Source of the DNA: JAQIBY01 sp963676165
GTDB lineage: Bacteria; Bacteroidota; Bacteroidia; Bacteroidales; ML635J-15
Assembly: GCA_963676165.1 (NCBI GenBank)
Contig: OY781043.1
Coordinates: 2,170,001-2,234,000, forward strand
Direction of reading: 5' to 3'
DNA length: 64,000 nucleotides
A model generated the notes under the pieces. That model worked only from the letters and a program-made list of their open reading frames with translations, did no database searches and was not told the origin of the DNA. How positions within the stretch are numbered: position 1 is the first letter of the stretch; every line of letters begins with the position of its first letter. Positions 8,584 to 17,013 of the stretch are shown here, piece after piece. Made by a program: the position numbers and the translations under genes.

Positions 8584-9645
8584 CTCCTCTATCTCTCGAT
8601 TCGAAACATAAGCACGCCACTTCTCAATGGCTTGAGTCATATCCTCAGGAATTTCAGAATTAAACATCATCATTTCACCTGTTACCGGGTGTTTAAACCC
8701 TAATTCTTTTGCATGCAAGGCTTGACGCGGCAAAATATTAAAACAATTTTGAACAAACTGCTTGTATTTTGTAAAGACAGTTCCTCGAAGCACCTTATCG
8801 CCACCATAGGTTGCATCATTGAATAAGGGATGTCCTATGTATTGAAAGTGCACTCGAATTTGATGAGTACGACCAGTTTCTAATTGGCATTCTACTAAAT
8901 TGACATAGCCCAACTCTTCAATCACCTTATAATGGGTTACTGCATGCTTTCCGTAATCGCCTTCAGGGAAAACATACATGAGTTTACGATTTTTCAGACT
9001 ACGTCCTACATTACCTGTGATGGTACCTTCAGGTGGATTTGGCATACCCCAAACCATAGCGATATATTTTCGGCGAGATGTCTTATCAAAAAATTGCTTA
9101 GACAAATGAGTAAGTGCATGTTCTGTTTTTGCGACAACCAACAAGCCGCTGGTATCTTTATCGATACGATGCACGAGCCCTGGTCTATCGTTAACTCCCT
9201 CGAACAAAGGCAAATGTTGAAAACGATACATAAGCGCATTCAACAGTGTTCCGGTATAATGTCCGTATGAAGGATGCACAACCATACCTGCAGGCTTATT
9301 GACAACAATGAGACTTTCATCTTCATACACAACCTCAATTGGAATGTCTTCAGGAATAAGTTCAATTTCCCGTTTTGGATAATCTAAGCGAACACTAACC
9401 TCATCTCCGGGTTTTACTTTGTAATTGGATTTCTTTGGTTCTCCATTGACATAAATATTTCCAGCATCGGCTGCAACCTGAATTTTATTTCGTGAGGCAT
9501 TTTGCAGCCTATCCACAAGAAATTTGTCCAGTCTCAATACTTTTTGACCTGGGTCTGCAATAATTCTGTGATGTTCGTACCCATTCTCCCTTTCTTCACG
9601 TTCTTCATCGTCAAATATCTCGTCTGATTCCAGATAGTCTGTCAT
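8581..9645 (-). CDS. rluD: RluD-family 23S rRNA pseudouridine synthase
   Basis: It converts specific uridines of large-subunit rRNA to pseudouridine. An acidic N-terminal stretch is followed by an S4 RNA-binding domain (about 36-95) and the RluA/RluD catalytic domain with the motif VHRIDKDTSGLLVVAKT, whose aspartate is catalytic. The 354-residue length is normal. It follows the T9SS gene by three bases and ends the PASTA/T9SS/RluD run; PASTA next to RluD is a familiar Bacteroidota neighbourhood. The exact uridines modified cannot be read from sequence. Confidence 0.92.
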   Translation of the reverse strand: MTDYLESDEIFDDEEREERENGYEHHRIIADPGQKVLRLDKFLVDRLQNASRNKIQVAADAGNIYVNGEPKKSNYKVKPGDEVSVRLDYPKREIELIPEDIPIEVVYEDESLIVVNKPAGMVVHPSYGHYTGTLLNALMYRFQHLPLFEGVNDRPGLVHRIDKDTSGLLVVAKTEHALTHLSKQFFDKTSRRKYIAMVWGMPNPPEGTITGNVGRSLKNRKLMYVFPEGDYGKHAVTHYKVIEELGYVNLVECQLETGRTHQIRVHFQYIGHPLFNDATYGGDKVLRGTVFTKYKQFVQNCFNILPRQALHAKELGFKHPVTGEMMMFNSEIPEDMTQAIEKWRAYVSNREIEE

Positions 9646-9648
9646 TGT

Positions 9649-11493
9649 TTATTTTCTTATCAGTAATTTCTGTTTACCCACCATTGCATCATCCTTATAA
9701 AACAGCAGAAAATACAAGCCTTCAGAATAAGATGACACATTATAACTTTCTTTTGCATTACTTTGATACACCAAATGACCAGTTGCGCTTACAATCTGTA
9801 ATCGATCATAATTATTTGGGGTATCAATGTAAATTTGGCTGCTTGCCGGATTCGGATACACATCAAAATCGGTCAATCTAACTTCCTCTTCAGGGACACT
9901 TAAATATGGAGTTTCACTAAAGACAGGACGTACCATGAGAGCCCCTTCAAAACTAATTTCTTCCCAAGTACCAAACACGTTGTAATGTATTTTTTCGCTG
10001 GCATTTCGATTCAAATCGAATCCAACATTAAGCATATCATCTGTTGTTTTTGTCCAGCCAATATGGAAAGTCTCACTCACATACACAGGTGTATCCAACG
10101 CGTAGTAAGTATATTGAAATAAACTGTCTTTAAACTCAGGGCGCACACCAATTTGATAAGAGAGGGTATCACCAGGCACACCATCGTCATCATCCCACAC
10201 CATAAGATAAAAATAATGCTGGTTTTCATCATTCAACACACGGTTGAAATAGATATTCACACCACGCAAAGTGTCTCCAACCAATGGTGCAAACTCATAT
10301 GACACTGAGGCTGAACTTGTTCCAACGCCACCAATACCATAACCAACTTCGGGACTGCCATCATCATAAGCATAATAGTTGCTAAAGTTTTGATGGTAAT
10401 ACACGGTATCATTCCAGCGGAAAAGCAAACGATCTGCTTCATCATCGGTACTGATATAACCTTTGATTAAAAAGCGTGCAGAATCTGTTAAATCAGAATC
10501 AAATTCATACGGTACTGCTTTTGCATAACGAAGCGTTTCAAACTCAATAATGTTTTCACTATCATCATTATCAGAAATACCAACACCACTACCCCATTCA
10601 TCAATAATTTCAAATTGGCGGTTAACAGCTTGTCCATTTTCACCATTACTACGGTAAATATACACCAAACTATCGGAAGTAACTTGCTTTGCGAGGTAAT
10701 GCTTCCAAGGAACAGACTCAAATCCAGTCAGCAGCGATGAAAAATTATACATCATGGCGATATCATTGATAATAGTATCATTCACGCTGCGCTCGGTATC
10801 CAACCACACATAATCCACATTCCAGATGTCATTATTTGAGTTAAATGATGGTTCCTGAGCATTTACCACATTCGAAGCGTAGTTTACAAAACGAAATTGA
10901 AATCCTTTTTTCAAAAGATAATCCTCTCTGATAGGAATTAGCTCATAATGGAATGCTGTGTCAGAGACTCCACCTTCCATGCTCCAAACTGAGTGCCAAG
11001 TAGTATCAGGAGAATTAAACATTAGGACTAAAGAGTCTTGTTCTTCAGGTTTTTTAGCATTGCCGCCTCGTTGCCAAGCAAAGCTCAGAATAATAGAGTC
11101 AGAAGCAGGATATTCAAGATTTATAGGACGTGAAGTCAGCATTTCTGACAACTCCCCACCTGTTGAGAGCGAACGAATTTGTCCTATGGAATCTGCCATA
11201 TCAAGGCTTGCAACGCCATAAGAAATTGGGTCCATTGCCCAAGTGCTGTTCACATAAGCATCATATCCTATCCAACGCTCTTGGTCAGGATAAACGTTTA
11301 TCACAGCAAAATCATCAAAAAAAGGCAATTCCAGTGTATCGTTTGTCGATTTTGTAATGGAGAAAATTCCAGGCTGAGATTTAACGATCTGTTCCAAGAT
11401 TGGATTTCCTTCGAGTTCAATTAGGCGTTCCTGTGCATAAGTCTGCAAAGAAAAACCTAAAACGACAATGCATAGAAGTTTTTTAATCATCAT
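9649..11493 (-). CDS. T9SS type A sorting-domain protein
   Basis: A 614-residue exported protein with a signal peptide (about 1-21, ending TYAQ), a long beta-rich middle without a recognised enzymatic motif, and a C-terminal T9SS type A domain beginning FDVYPNPASSQIYID and ending KQKLLIRK. It should cross the outer membrane through the type IX system and be anchored or released at the surface. Its start overlaps the end of the PASTA gene by 11 bases, so both are co-translated. The role is unknown. Confidence 0.85.
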   Translation of the reverse strand: MMIKKLLCIVVLGFSLQTYAQERLIELEGNPILEQIVKSQPGIFSITKSTNDTLELPFFDDFAVINVYPDQERWIGYDAYVNSTWAMDPISYGVASLDMADSIGQIRSLSTGGELSEMLTSRPINLEYPASDSIILSFAWQRGGNAKKPEEQDSLVLMFNSPDTTWHSVWSMEGGVSDTAFHYELIPIREDYLLKKGFQFRFVNYASNVVNAQEPSFNSNNDIWNVDYVWLDTERSVNDTIINDIAMMYNFSSLLTGFESVPWKHYLAKQVTSDSLVYIYRSNGENGQAVNRQFEIIDEWGSGVGISDNDDSENIIEFETLRYAKAVPYEFDSDLTDSARFLIKGYISTDDEADRLLFRWNDTVYYHQNFSNYYAYDDGSPEVGYGIGGVGTSSASVSYEFAPLVGDTLRGVNIYFNRVLNDENQHYFYLMVWDDDDGVPGDTLSYQIGVRPEFKDSLFQYTYYALDTPVYVSETFHIGWTKTTDDMLNVGFDLNRNASEKIHYNVFGTWEEISFEGALMVRPVFSETPYLSVPEEEVRLTDFDVYPNPASSQIYIDTPNNYDRLQIVSATGHLVYQSNAKESYNVSSYSEGLYFLLFYKDDAMVGKQKLLIRK

Positions 11494-12352
11494 TATTCAG
11501 ATTTTCAGGCAAAGTATCGATATCTCGATACAATGAATCAATTAACACAGAATCTGGCACATAATTAGGAATCAGGGAAGTATCACTACTCAACCATAAA
11601 TCCACAGATGCACCAAGATTCATATTCTTCACTGTATCAAACGCAGGATACTGCTTATATATTTTAGCCATAGCAGAATCTTCTGCAGATTTTACTGCTT
11701 CATCATAAATCACAGCTCCTACATTGAGGAATTTTTCATTCAGCAAACTGGTAGCAGCATTAACGGAAAGCCCTTCAACATTAGGGACAAAGGTTTTATC
11801 ATCGCTCAAACCTTGGCCTAAAACTAAATCCAATGTTGTTCCTTTGAGCAATTCATCACCAGGATTTACTAAATTTCCATTCGCTTTAATTCTCAAAACC
11901 ACATTTATCCCAATGTCTGGGATGTACTCAAGCTTACCTATCTCAAAACCGTATGCTTCAAGTGTAGATTTTGCCCTCCTTAATGAAATGTCTTTCACAT
12001 TTGGCAAGCTTACCATTTCAGGCATTTCAGAATTTTTTACTAAGTAAATTGTCCGACCTTCTTTCACATGAAATTCTGCCCTCGGATATTGCTCTGCAAT
12101 CGCTCCTAGCGCAACTTGATCAGAAAACACAGAATCAACAATCATATATTTTAATTCTTGCTGATTGAGCAAATCCCTCACCTCAGACTCTTGCAAGCCA
12201 ATAAGATCCGGAACTGTACATGACTTCCCATGATCTGTATAAACCTTAAGAAACTGTGTCACTCCAAGGAATATCACAACAGATACCAAAATAGCAATCA
12301 AGAAGTTCACAAGGAACAGACGACTGATTATAAATCTAAAAAATCCTTTCAT
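11483..12352 (-). CDS. PASTA-domain membrane protein
   Basis: A short cytoplasmic start, one membrane span (about 11-33) and three PASTA repeats (about 45-110, 114-180, 187-255), each with the PNV/PDL...A...L pattern. PASTA domains bind peptidoglycan fragments or muropeptides. No kinase or transpeptidase domain is attached, so it is a stand-alone PASTA protein facing the periplasm. It is the first gene of the minus-strand run with the T9SS protein and rluD, and is divergent from elbB. Confidence 0.88.
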   Translation of the reverse strand: MKGFFRFIISRLFLVNFLIAILVSVVIFLGVTQFLKVYTDHGKSCTVPDLIGLQESEVRDLLNQQELKYMIVDSVFSDQVALGAIAEQYPRAEFHVKEGRTIYLVKNSEMPEMVSLPNVKDISLRRAKSTLEAYGFEIGKLEYIPDIGINVVLRIKANGNLVNPGDELLKGTTLDLVLGQGLSDDKTFVPNVEGLSVNAATSLLNEKFLNVGAVIYDEAVKSAEDSAMAKIYKQYPAFDTVKNMNLGASVDLWLSSDTSLIPNYVPDSVLIDSLYRDIDTLPENLNNDD

Positions 12353-12452
12353 GTATCGAAATATTTACCAATTTGTAAAAATAACAAATCCTGACTAATG
12401 ACAAGTGTTTATGATCGGAAATCCGAATTCTTTTTCAATCAAAACGATTTAG

Positions 12453-12485
12453 TTTTTGACTTTCTTATCGCTTTTACTAAATTTG
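12453..12485 (+). promoter_or_regulatory. Promoter for elbB (TTTTTG-N19-TAAATTTG)
   Basis: A TTTTTG ending at 12458 and a TAAATTTG at 12478-12485 are separated by exactly 19 bases, the Bacteroidota spacing. The ATG at 12502 follows 16 bases later. Confidence 0.8.
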
Positions 12486-12501
12486 GGATAAAAAGATAAT
12501 T

Positions 12502-13149
12502 ATGAAAAAGAAAGTAGCACTTATTCTCGCCGGTAGCGGTGTTTATGACGGATCTGAGATACATGAAGCAACAATGGCAATGTATGCCCTTGCAAAAAAT
12601 GAATTGGATTATATGTGTTTTGCACCTGACATTCCACAAGCCCATGTCATTAATCATTTGACGGGGGAAGAAATGAAGGAAACCCGCAATGTTCTCATTG
12701 AATCTGCACGACTTGCAAGAGGAGAAGTTAAAAACATCACTGTCCTACAAGCAGATGAGTATGATGCCATTTTGTTTCCAGGAGGATTTGGAGCTGCCAA
12801 AAACTTATCTGACTTTGCATTTAAAGGAGATGGCATGACAGTTCATCCTGAAGTAGAGCGTGTTATTAAAGACTTTCACGCAAAGCAAAAACCCATAGGA
12901 GCTTTGTGCATAGCACCAACTATTATTGCTAAAGTTTTGGGCGCAAAAGTCACCATTGGCAAAGACCCTGAAACAGCACAAGCAATTATCAATATGGGAG
13001 GTGTACACGAAGAAAAATCTGCAACAGACATTAGCATTGACGAAACCAACAAAATCGTCACCAATCCATGCTATATGATGGCAAGTAGCGTGTATGAAAT
13101 TGGCGAAGGCGCCGAAGCATGTATTGAGGCTCTGAAAGGAATGATGTAA
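12502..13149 (+). CDS. elbB: ElbB-type glyoxalase (DJ-1/PfpI superfamily)
   Basis: The 215 residues align along their length with E. coli ElbB (recalled): GVYDGSEIHEA, CFAPD, VINHLTGE, ETRNVLIE, PGGFGAAKNLS and the nucleophile elbow ALCIAP with Cys136. The E. coli enzyme has glyoxalase activity in vitro and was linked to isoprenoid synthesis. The second cysteine of the usual GCGVYDG is serine here (GSGVYDG). It is transcribed alone from its own promoter and ends at a clear terminator. Confidence 0.9.
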   Translation: MKKKVALILAGSGVYDGSEIHEATMAMYALAKNELDYMCFAPDIPQAHVINHLTGEEMKETRNVLIESARLARGEVKNITVLQADEYDAILFPGGFGAAKNLSDFAFKGDGMTVHPEVERVIKDFHAKQKPIGALCIAPTIIAKVLGAKVTIGKDPETAQAIINMGGVHEEKSATDISIDETNKIVTNPCYMMASSVYEIGEGAEACIEALKGMM

Positions 13150-13172
13150 CACACTTTACAACAAATATTTAG

Positions 13173-13213
13173 CAGCTGCTTTAATTCATATATAAGCAGC
13201 TGTTTTCTTTTTT
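13173..13213 (+). terminator. Rho-independent terminator after elbB
   Basis: A 9-bp perfect stem, CAGCTGCTT/AAGCAGCTG, with a 12-base loop is followed by a T-rich tract. Confidence 0.85.
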
Positions 13214-13353
13214 ACATTTCTATTAAATTGAAAATTTTATCAGCAAAACACGAACAAAAAACCGACAAACTTTACATATAATCATTTTGTCTTTTTGTAG
13301 ATATTTCAATTAAATTAACGCTTCATTTTTTGTCATTTTAAACATTTTGTGTA

Positions 13354-13401
13354 TTTTGGAGGTTTTGGTACTGAATGTAATTTTTCACGTCCATTTTGGA
13401 C
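13354..13401 (+). promoter_or_regulatory. Promoter and small inverted repeat before the GNAT/racemase pair
   Basis: TTTTG ending at 13358, 19 bases, then TAATTTTT at 13378-13385 (one mismatch to the -7 box). Just downstream, at the expected transcript start, lies the inverted repeat GTCCA-TTT-TGGAC (13389-13401), which could be an operator. The rest of the gap from 13214 shows nothing but AT-rich sequence. Confidence 0.55.
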
Positions 13402-13440
13402 AATTTAAATAATGTTTCATTAAAAACTTAAAATCATTTT

Positions 13441-13884
13441 ATGTTAGAAATCAAAAAGATTGAAAAAGAAGCTGATTTTACAAATATCAGCAGAGACGAA
13501 TTCATTGATTTTCTATTTACCCATCTCGACCTTTTTGGTGACCCTAAAGCAGACATTAACAAATGTCTTGACTATGCTTTTTCCGACAATTCATCTGAAG
13601 GAGGATTTGCGCTTGCTGCATTTTATGAAAGTAAATTAGTTGGTGCTTTAATCATGAACAGAACAGGAATGAAAGGATATATTCCAGAAAACATCCTAGT
13701 TTATGTTGCTGTAGATGCACAGTATCGCGGCAAAGGATTTGGTGGACAAATTGTCAAAGAATCGTTTAAACATGCAGATGGCAATGTCAAACTTCATGTC
13801 GAGTATGACAATCCTGCAAAGCGACTATATGAGCGACTGGGCTTTAAATCCAAATATGCAGAAATGCGTTACGATAACAACTAA
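13441..13884 (+). CDS. GNAT family N-acetyltransferase
   Basis: A 147-residue acetyltransferase with the acetyl-CoA binding motif A visible as VYVAVDAQYRGKGFGGQIV (Q/R-x-x-G-x-G/A) and a C-terminal LYERLGF segment. The substrate is unknown. It is followed, 72 bases on, by a PLP racemase of the alanine/ornithine type; the two activities also occur as neighbours or fusions in other bacteria (from memory), which suggests an amino-acid substrate. A terminator lies between the two genes, so read-through would be partial. Confidence 0.88.
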   Translation: MLEIKKIEKEADFTNISRDEFIDFLFTHLDLFGDPKADINKCLDYAFSDNSSEGGFALAAFYESKLVGALIMNRTGMKGYIPENILVYVAVDAQYRGKGFGGQIVKESFKHADGNVKLHVEYDNPAKRLYERLGFKSKYAEMRYDNN

Positions 13885-13897
13885 ATACTAGTTTTCA

Positions 13898-13933
13898 AGA
13901 GTTGTCGCAACAGTACGGCAACTCTTTTTCTTT
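13898..13933 (+). terminator. Terminator-like hairpin between GNAT and racemase
   Basis: The stem AGAGTTGTCG/CGGCAACTCT (one G-U pair) is followed by TTTTTCTTT. It may terminate or attenuate transcription into the racemase gene. Confidence 0.75.
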
Positions 13934-13956
13934 ATCGTTAACTTAAAAAACATATT

Positions 13957-15054
13957 ATGGCAGAACTAAGAATAAATATGGGAGAAATCCGCAACAACAT
14001 TAAAAAATTAAACACCTATTTATCTGAAAACAATATCCAATGGAGTCTGATTACCAAAGTATTTAGTGGGGACAAAGATTTCATGAAACAAATCCTCACT
14101 CCAGACATCATTAAAGGCATACATTCCGTAGGAGACAGCCGCCTCTCTAGCTTAAAACGCTTAAAAGAGCTGAATCCTGAATTAATCACCATATACATAA
14201 AACCTCCTGCACAGGCCTATGTTGATGATGTAGTGAAGTATGCAGACATATCACTTAATTCATCGTATCGTACTATTGTTTCGCTAAATGAAGCTGCAAA
14301 AAAACAAAATAAAATTCACAAAGTTATCATCATGGTTGAGCTTGGAGAACTCCGCGAGGGCGTTAACCGAGATGATTTGTTTAAATTCTACGAAAAGGTA
14401 TTTAAACTTTCTAATATCGAAGCAGTTGGTTTAGGAAGTAATTTAGGTTGCATGTATGGAGTAGAACCCACTTACGACAAACTGCTTCAACTCCATCTTT
14501 ACAAAGAACTAATCGAAGCAAAACACGGGTCAAAACTGCCATTAACTTCGGGTGGAAGCTCAATTACCCTACCACTTGTTGAAAATGGAATCGTCCCCAA
14601 AGATATTAATCATTTCCGTATTGGTGAAGCTGCTTTTTTTGGAACAAGTCCTTACGATAATGAACAGTTTTTAAACTTATGTACTGACACATTCAACTTC
14701 TATGCACAGATTATTGAGTTACACGAAAAGGACATTGTGCCTGACGGTGTAATTAACGATGCCAGCATTGGCCACTCAGCGGAATTTGGCGACGAAGATT
14801 TGGGGAAAACCACCTATAAAGCAATCCTTGATTTTGGCTTGATAGATGTTGATCAGGAAGGACTTGAGGTTAAGGACAAGGACATTAGTTTTGTTGGTAT
14901 CACCTCGGACATGACAGTGATAGATTTAGGCGACAATCGAGACAAAAACGGCAAACCAAAATACAGAGTTGGGGATATGATTTGCATGAACCCTAGTTAC
15001 CTTGCTGTTGCAAGATTATTAAATTCAGGATTTATTGAAAAAAAATTCATTTAA
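13957..15054 (+). CDS. Alanine/ornithine racemase family PLP enzyme
   Basis: A 365-residue fold-III PLP enzyme. The N-terminal segment WSLITKVFSGD carries the lysine (residue 34) expected to bind PLP, and LTSGGSSITLP and FRIGEAAFFG are phosphate-cradle and barrel motifs of the ornithine-racemase (Orr) subgroup rather than of Alr. The C-terminal part GITSDMTVIDL...YRVGDMICMNPSYLAV is also typical of that subgroup. It probably interconverts L- and D-forms of ornithine, lysine or a related amino acid; the actual substrate is not predictable. It follows the GNAT gene and ends at a strong hairpin. Confidence 0.85.
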   Translation: MAELRINMGEIRNNIKKLNTYLSENNIQWSLITKVFSGDKDFMKQILTPDIIKGIHSVGDSRLSSLKRLKELNPELITIYIKPPAQAYVDDVVKYADISLNSSYRTIVSLNEAAKKQNKIHKVIIMVELGELREGVNRDDLFKFYEKVFKLSNIEAVGLGSNLGCMYGVEPTYDKLLQLHLYKELIEAKHGSKLPLTSGGSSITLPLVENGIVPKDINHFRIGEAAFFGTSPYDNEQFLNLCTDTFNFYAQIIELHEKDIVPDGVINDASIGHSAEFGDEDLGKTTYKAILDFGLIDVDQEGLEVKDKDISFVGITSDMTVIDLGDNRDKNGKPKYRVGDMICMNPSYLAVARLLNSGFIEKKFI

Positions 15055-15094
15055 TCCATGTCACAGCTCACAAACATTTTAAGAAAAGATAAAG

Positions 15095-15142
15095 CAGACT
15101 TTCATCCGATTTTCCTTTTGATTTAAATCGGATGAAAATCTG
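15095..15142. terminator. Long-stem, probably bidirectional terminator
   Basis: An 18-bp stem with one mismatch, CAGACTTTCATCCGATTT against AAATCGGATGAAAATCTG, surrounds a 12-base loop. It closes the racemase transcript and marks the boundary of the insertion-sequence region. Confidence 0.75.
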
Positions 15143-15259
15143 CCGTTTTAACCTTTCTATTAACAATCCAGAGCTCTCAAATTAAGACATTCTTAGTCTG
15201 AACGGATTACAAATCATTCGTAACATGGAAAACAAATTGGGATAGTACCGAGGGCAAAC

Positions 15260-15451
15260 TCACACTTTTTTACCAAGAACTTTGAGTAGGTAATTTTGAT
15301 CGTATGCTGCTTTCAACCTTTTTCCTTTAATACCTTGTTTTTCAGATGTTTCAATTTTGAGCAGGTTTAAAGCAATCTTGCTGAGTATTGAAAAATTTTT
15401 GAAAGCATTCCCTGTCCTCTTTCTGGAAGCATCTTCGGAGAAAGCAACATC
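15260..15451 (-). pseudogene. ISAs1-family transposase, C-terminal remnant
   Basis: On the minus strand 63 codons end in TGA and read DVAFSEDASRKRTGNAF, then ILSKIALNLLK, then KGKRLKAAYDQNYLLKVL. This matches the C-terminus of ISAs1 (H-repeat) transposases, where DVxFxEDxSRKR contains the last catalytic acidic residue. The frame is cut at 15451 exactly where the IS630-type element begins; I could not find the missing N-terminal part on the far side, so it was lost. Confidence 0.75.
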
Positions 15452-15454
15452 TTA

Positions 15455-16565
15455 TACCAATTTAATTTGTTAATGAGCTTTAAAAGCGTTATCTTAGAAG
15501 CATGTCATTTAAAAGTAGAATACATGTAAAAGAAAATCTTGGATTTTTACGTAAAAAAATCAAAGCGACAAAGGACAGTTATGTTTCACAGCGAATTAGG
15601 AGCCTGATGATTCTAAAGGAAAACCCATGCAAAAGACAATCAGATATTGCTGATGAGCTCTGTATCGGCTATTCCACGTTAAAGCGGTGGTATAAAAGTA
15701 TAGAGAAGAAGGTTTTGAAAAATTCATTCAGCGACCAAAGATTGGGGGCAGCAAAAGTAATATCCCGGCGCATATACATTTGGCATTAGAGAAAAAACTC
15801 CACTCCGGAACCAATCCATTGTTAGGGTATTGGCAAGCCGTTGAATGGGTAGAGTAGATATCAAATATCATACACTACGGCAATATTTACGAACTAATTT
15901 CAAGACAAAACTGAAATCACCACGTAAATCCCATTACAAAAAAGATGAACAGGCTATTGAAGCCTTTTTAAAAACTCCCGGAGACATTCAATCAGATTAG
16001 AACAAGTTTAAATAAAAATAAATACAAGTCGGTCAATCTTTACTTTCAGGATGAGAGTAGGTTTGGGCTAATGACCCACGTGGGAAAATGTTTAACAGCA
16101 AGAGGAATAAAACCAATCGCTACCTACCGGCATGCATTTCAGAATACATACTTATATGGTGCCTTTTCTCCAATTGACGGGGATTCATTTGTTTTTGATA
16201 TCCCTTGTGTTAGTAGTGAGGCTTTTTACAAATACATTTTAGCATTATCAGGCCACAGGTCAAATGAATTTAAGATAGAGGTCATTGACAACGCCGGCTT
16301 TCATTCATTACAAAAATACAAGCTCCCCGAAAACATATGCTTTATAAGAATCCCTCCATACTCGCCGGAATTAAATCCTTGCGAAAAAATATGGGCATAC
16401 ATTAAACAGCACTTTAAAAATATCGCATTCGGTTCAATACAACAGGTCAGTGATTGGTTGGAAGACTTTATTTGCCATTCAATGAATTAACAAATTGTCA
16501 TGTCAATAACTCACGATGAGAAATATGTTAATAATTTTAAGGCTCATGTTCAGGTTTAATTGGTA
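15455..16565 (+). mobile_element. Decayed IS630-family insertion sequence
   Basis: The ends are imperfect inverted repeats of about 30 bp: TACCAATTTAATTTGTTAAT at the left and, on the opposite strand, TACCAATTAAACCTGAACAT at the right, both continuing into ATGAGCnTTAAAA-like sequence. TA lies at the borders, as IS630 targets TA, but the duplication cannot be set exactly. The transposase inside is broken by several frameshifts. The left end abuts the ISAs1 remnant, so it may have inserted into that element. Confidence 0.8.
15502..16490 (+). pseudogene. IS630-family transposase, frameshifted
   Basis: The N-terminal part (15502-15789) has a helix-turn-helix (RQSDIADELCIGYSTLKRWY). The frame is then lost at about 15770, about 15840 and again at about 15975. 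The catalytic part is intact as a fragment from about 15980 to 16490: FQDESRFGL, VIDNAGFHSL and SPELNPCEKIWAYIK supply the D-D-E triad. The gene cannot make a full transposase without several frame changes. Confidence 0.85.
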
Positions 16566-16639
16566 TTACATCCTATTTATCTGGATGATATTCACATTGA
16601 AAATTTTTTGTCATGTACTTAGATCCTCCTTAAACAATT

Positions 16640-16891
16640 TTGAAGCAGAAATTGACTTTGACTTATATGTTTGTTGACCCACTTGCAGATGCTCGCAGCC
16701 GGGTGTCACCATACAGCTACGTGCAAAACAGTCCGGTAATGAGGGTAGATCCGAGTGGGGCACTGGATGATGATAGTGATGACCGTAATTGTAATCGATC
16801 AAAAACAAACTTTATCAACATTTTCATTTTTTTTAGGACGGGTCAGAGTTTGTTAACTCTGTACTCACTCTCGCGCTCTAAACTGATATAA
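16640..16891 (+). pseudogene. RHS-repeat core fragment
   Basis: About 45 codons contain FVDPLADARSRVSPYSYVQN followed by SPVMRVDPSGALDDD, the signature end of the RHS core domain (DP..D....SPY.Y..NNP....DP.G). No upstream RHS body and no downstream toxin domain are present, so this is a scrap left by a rearrangement next to insertion sequences. The following bases to 17013 hold a small hairpin (CAGAGTT/AACTCTG at 16844-16861) and nothing else recognised. Confidence 0.7.
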
Positions 16892-17013
16892 AATATCGTG
16901 ACAAAAGATTTCATATTTTTCATCGCCTCTACGCGTCTTCGCTACTATTCAACTGCGATTTATTTTCGCCCGCTCTCGTGCTCTCTCTTCTCAAGCTCAT
17001 CCTTACTCGCATC

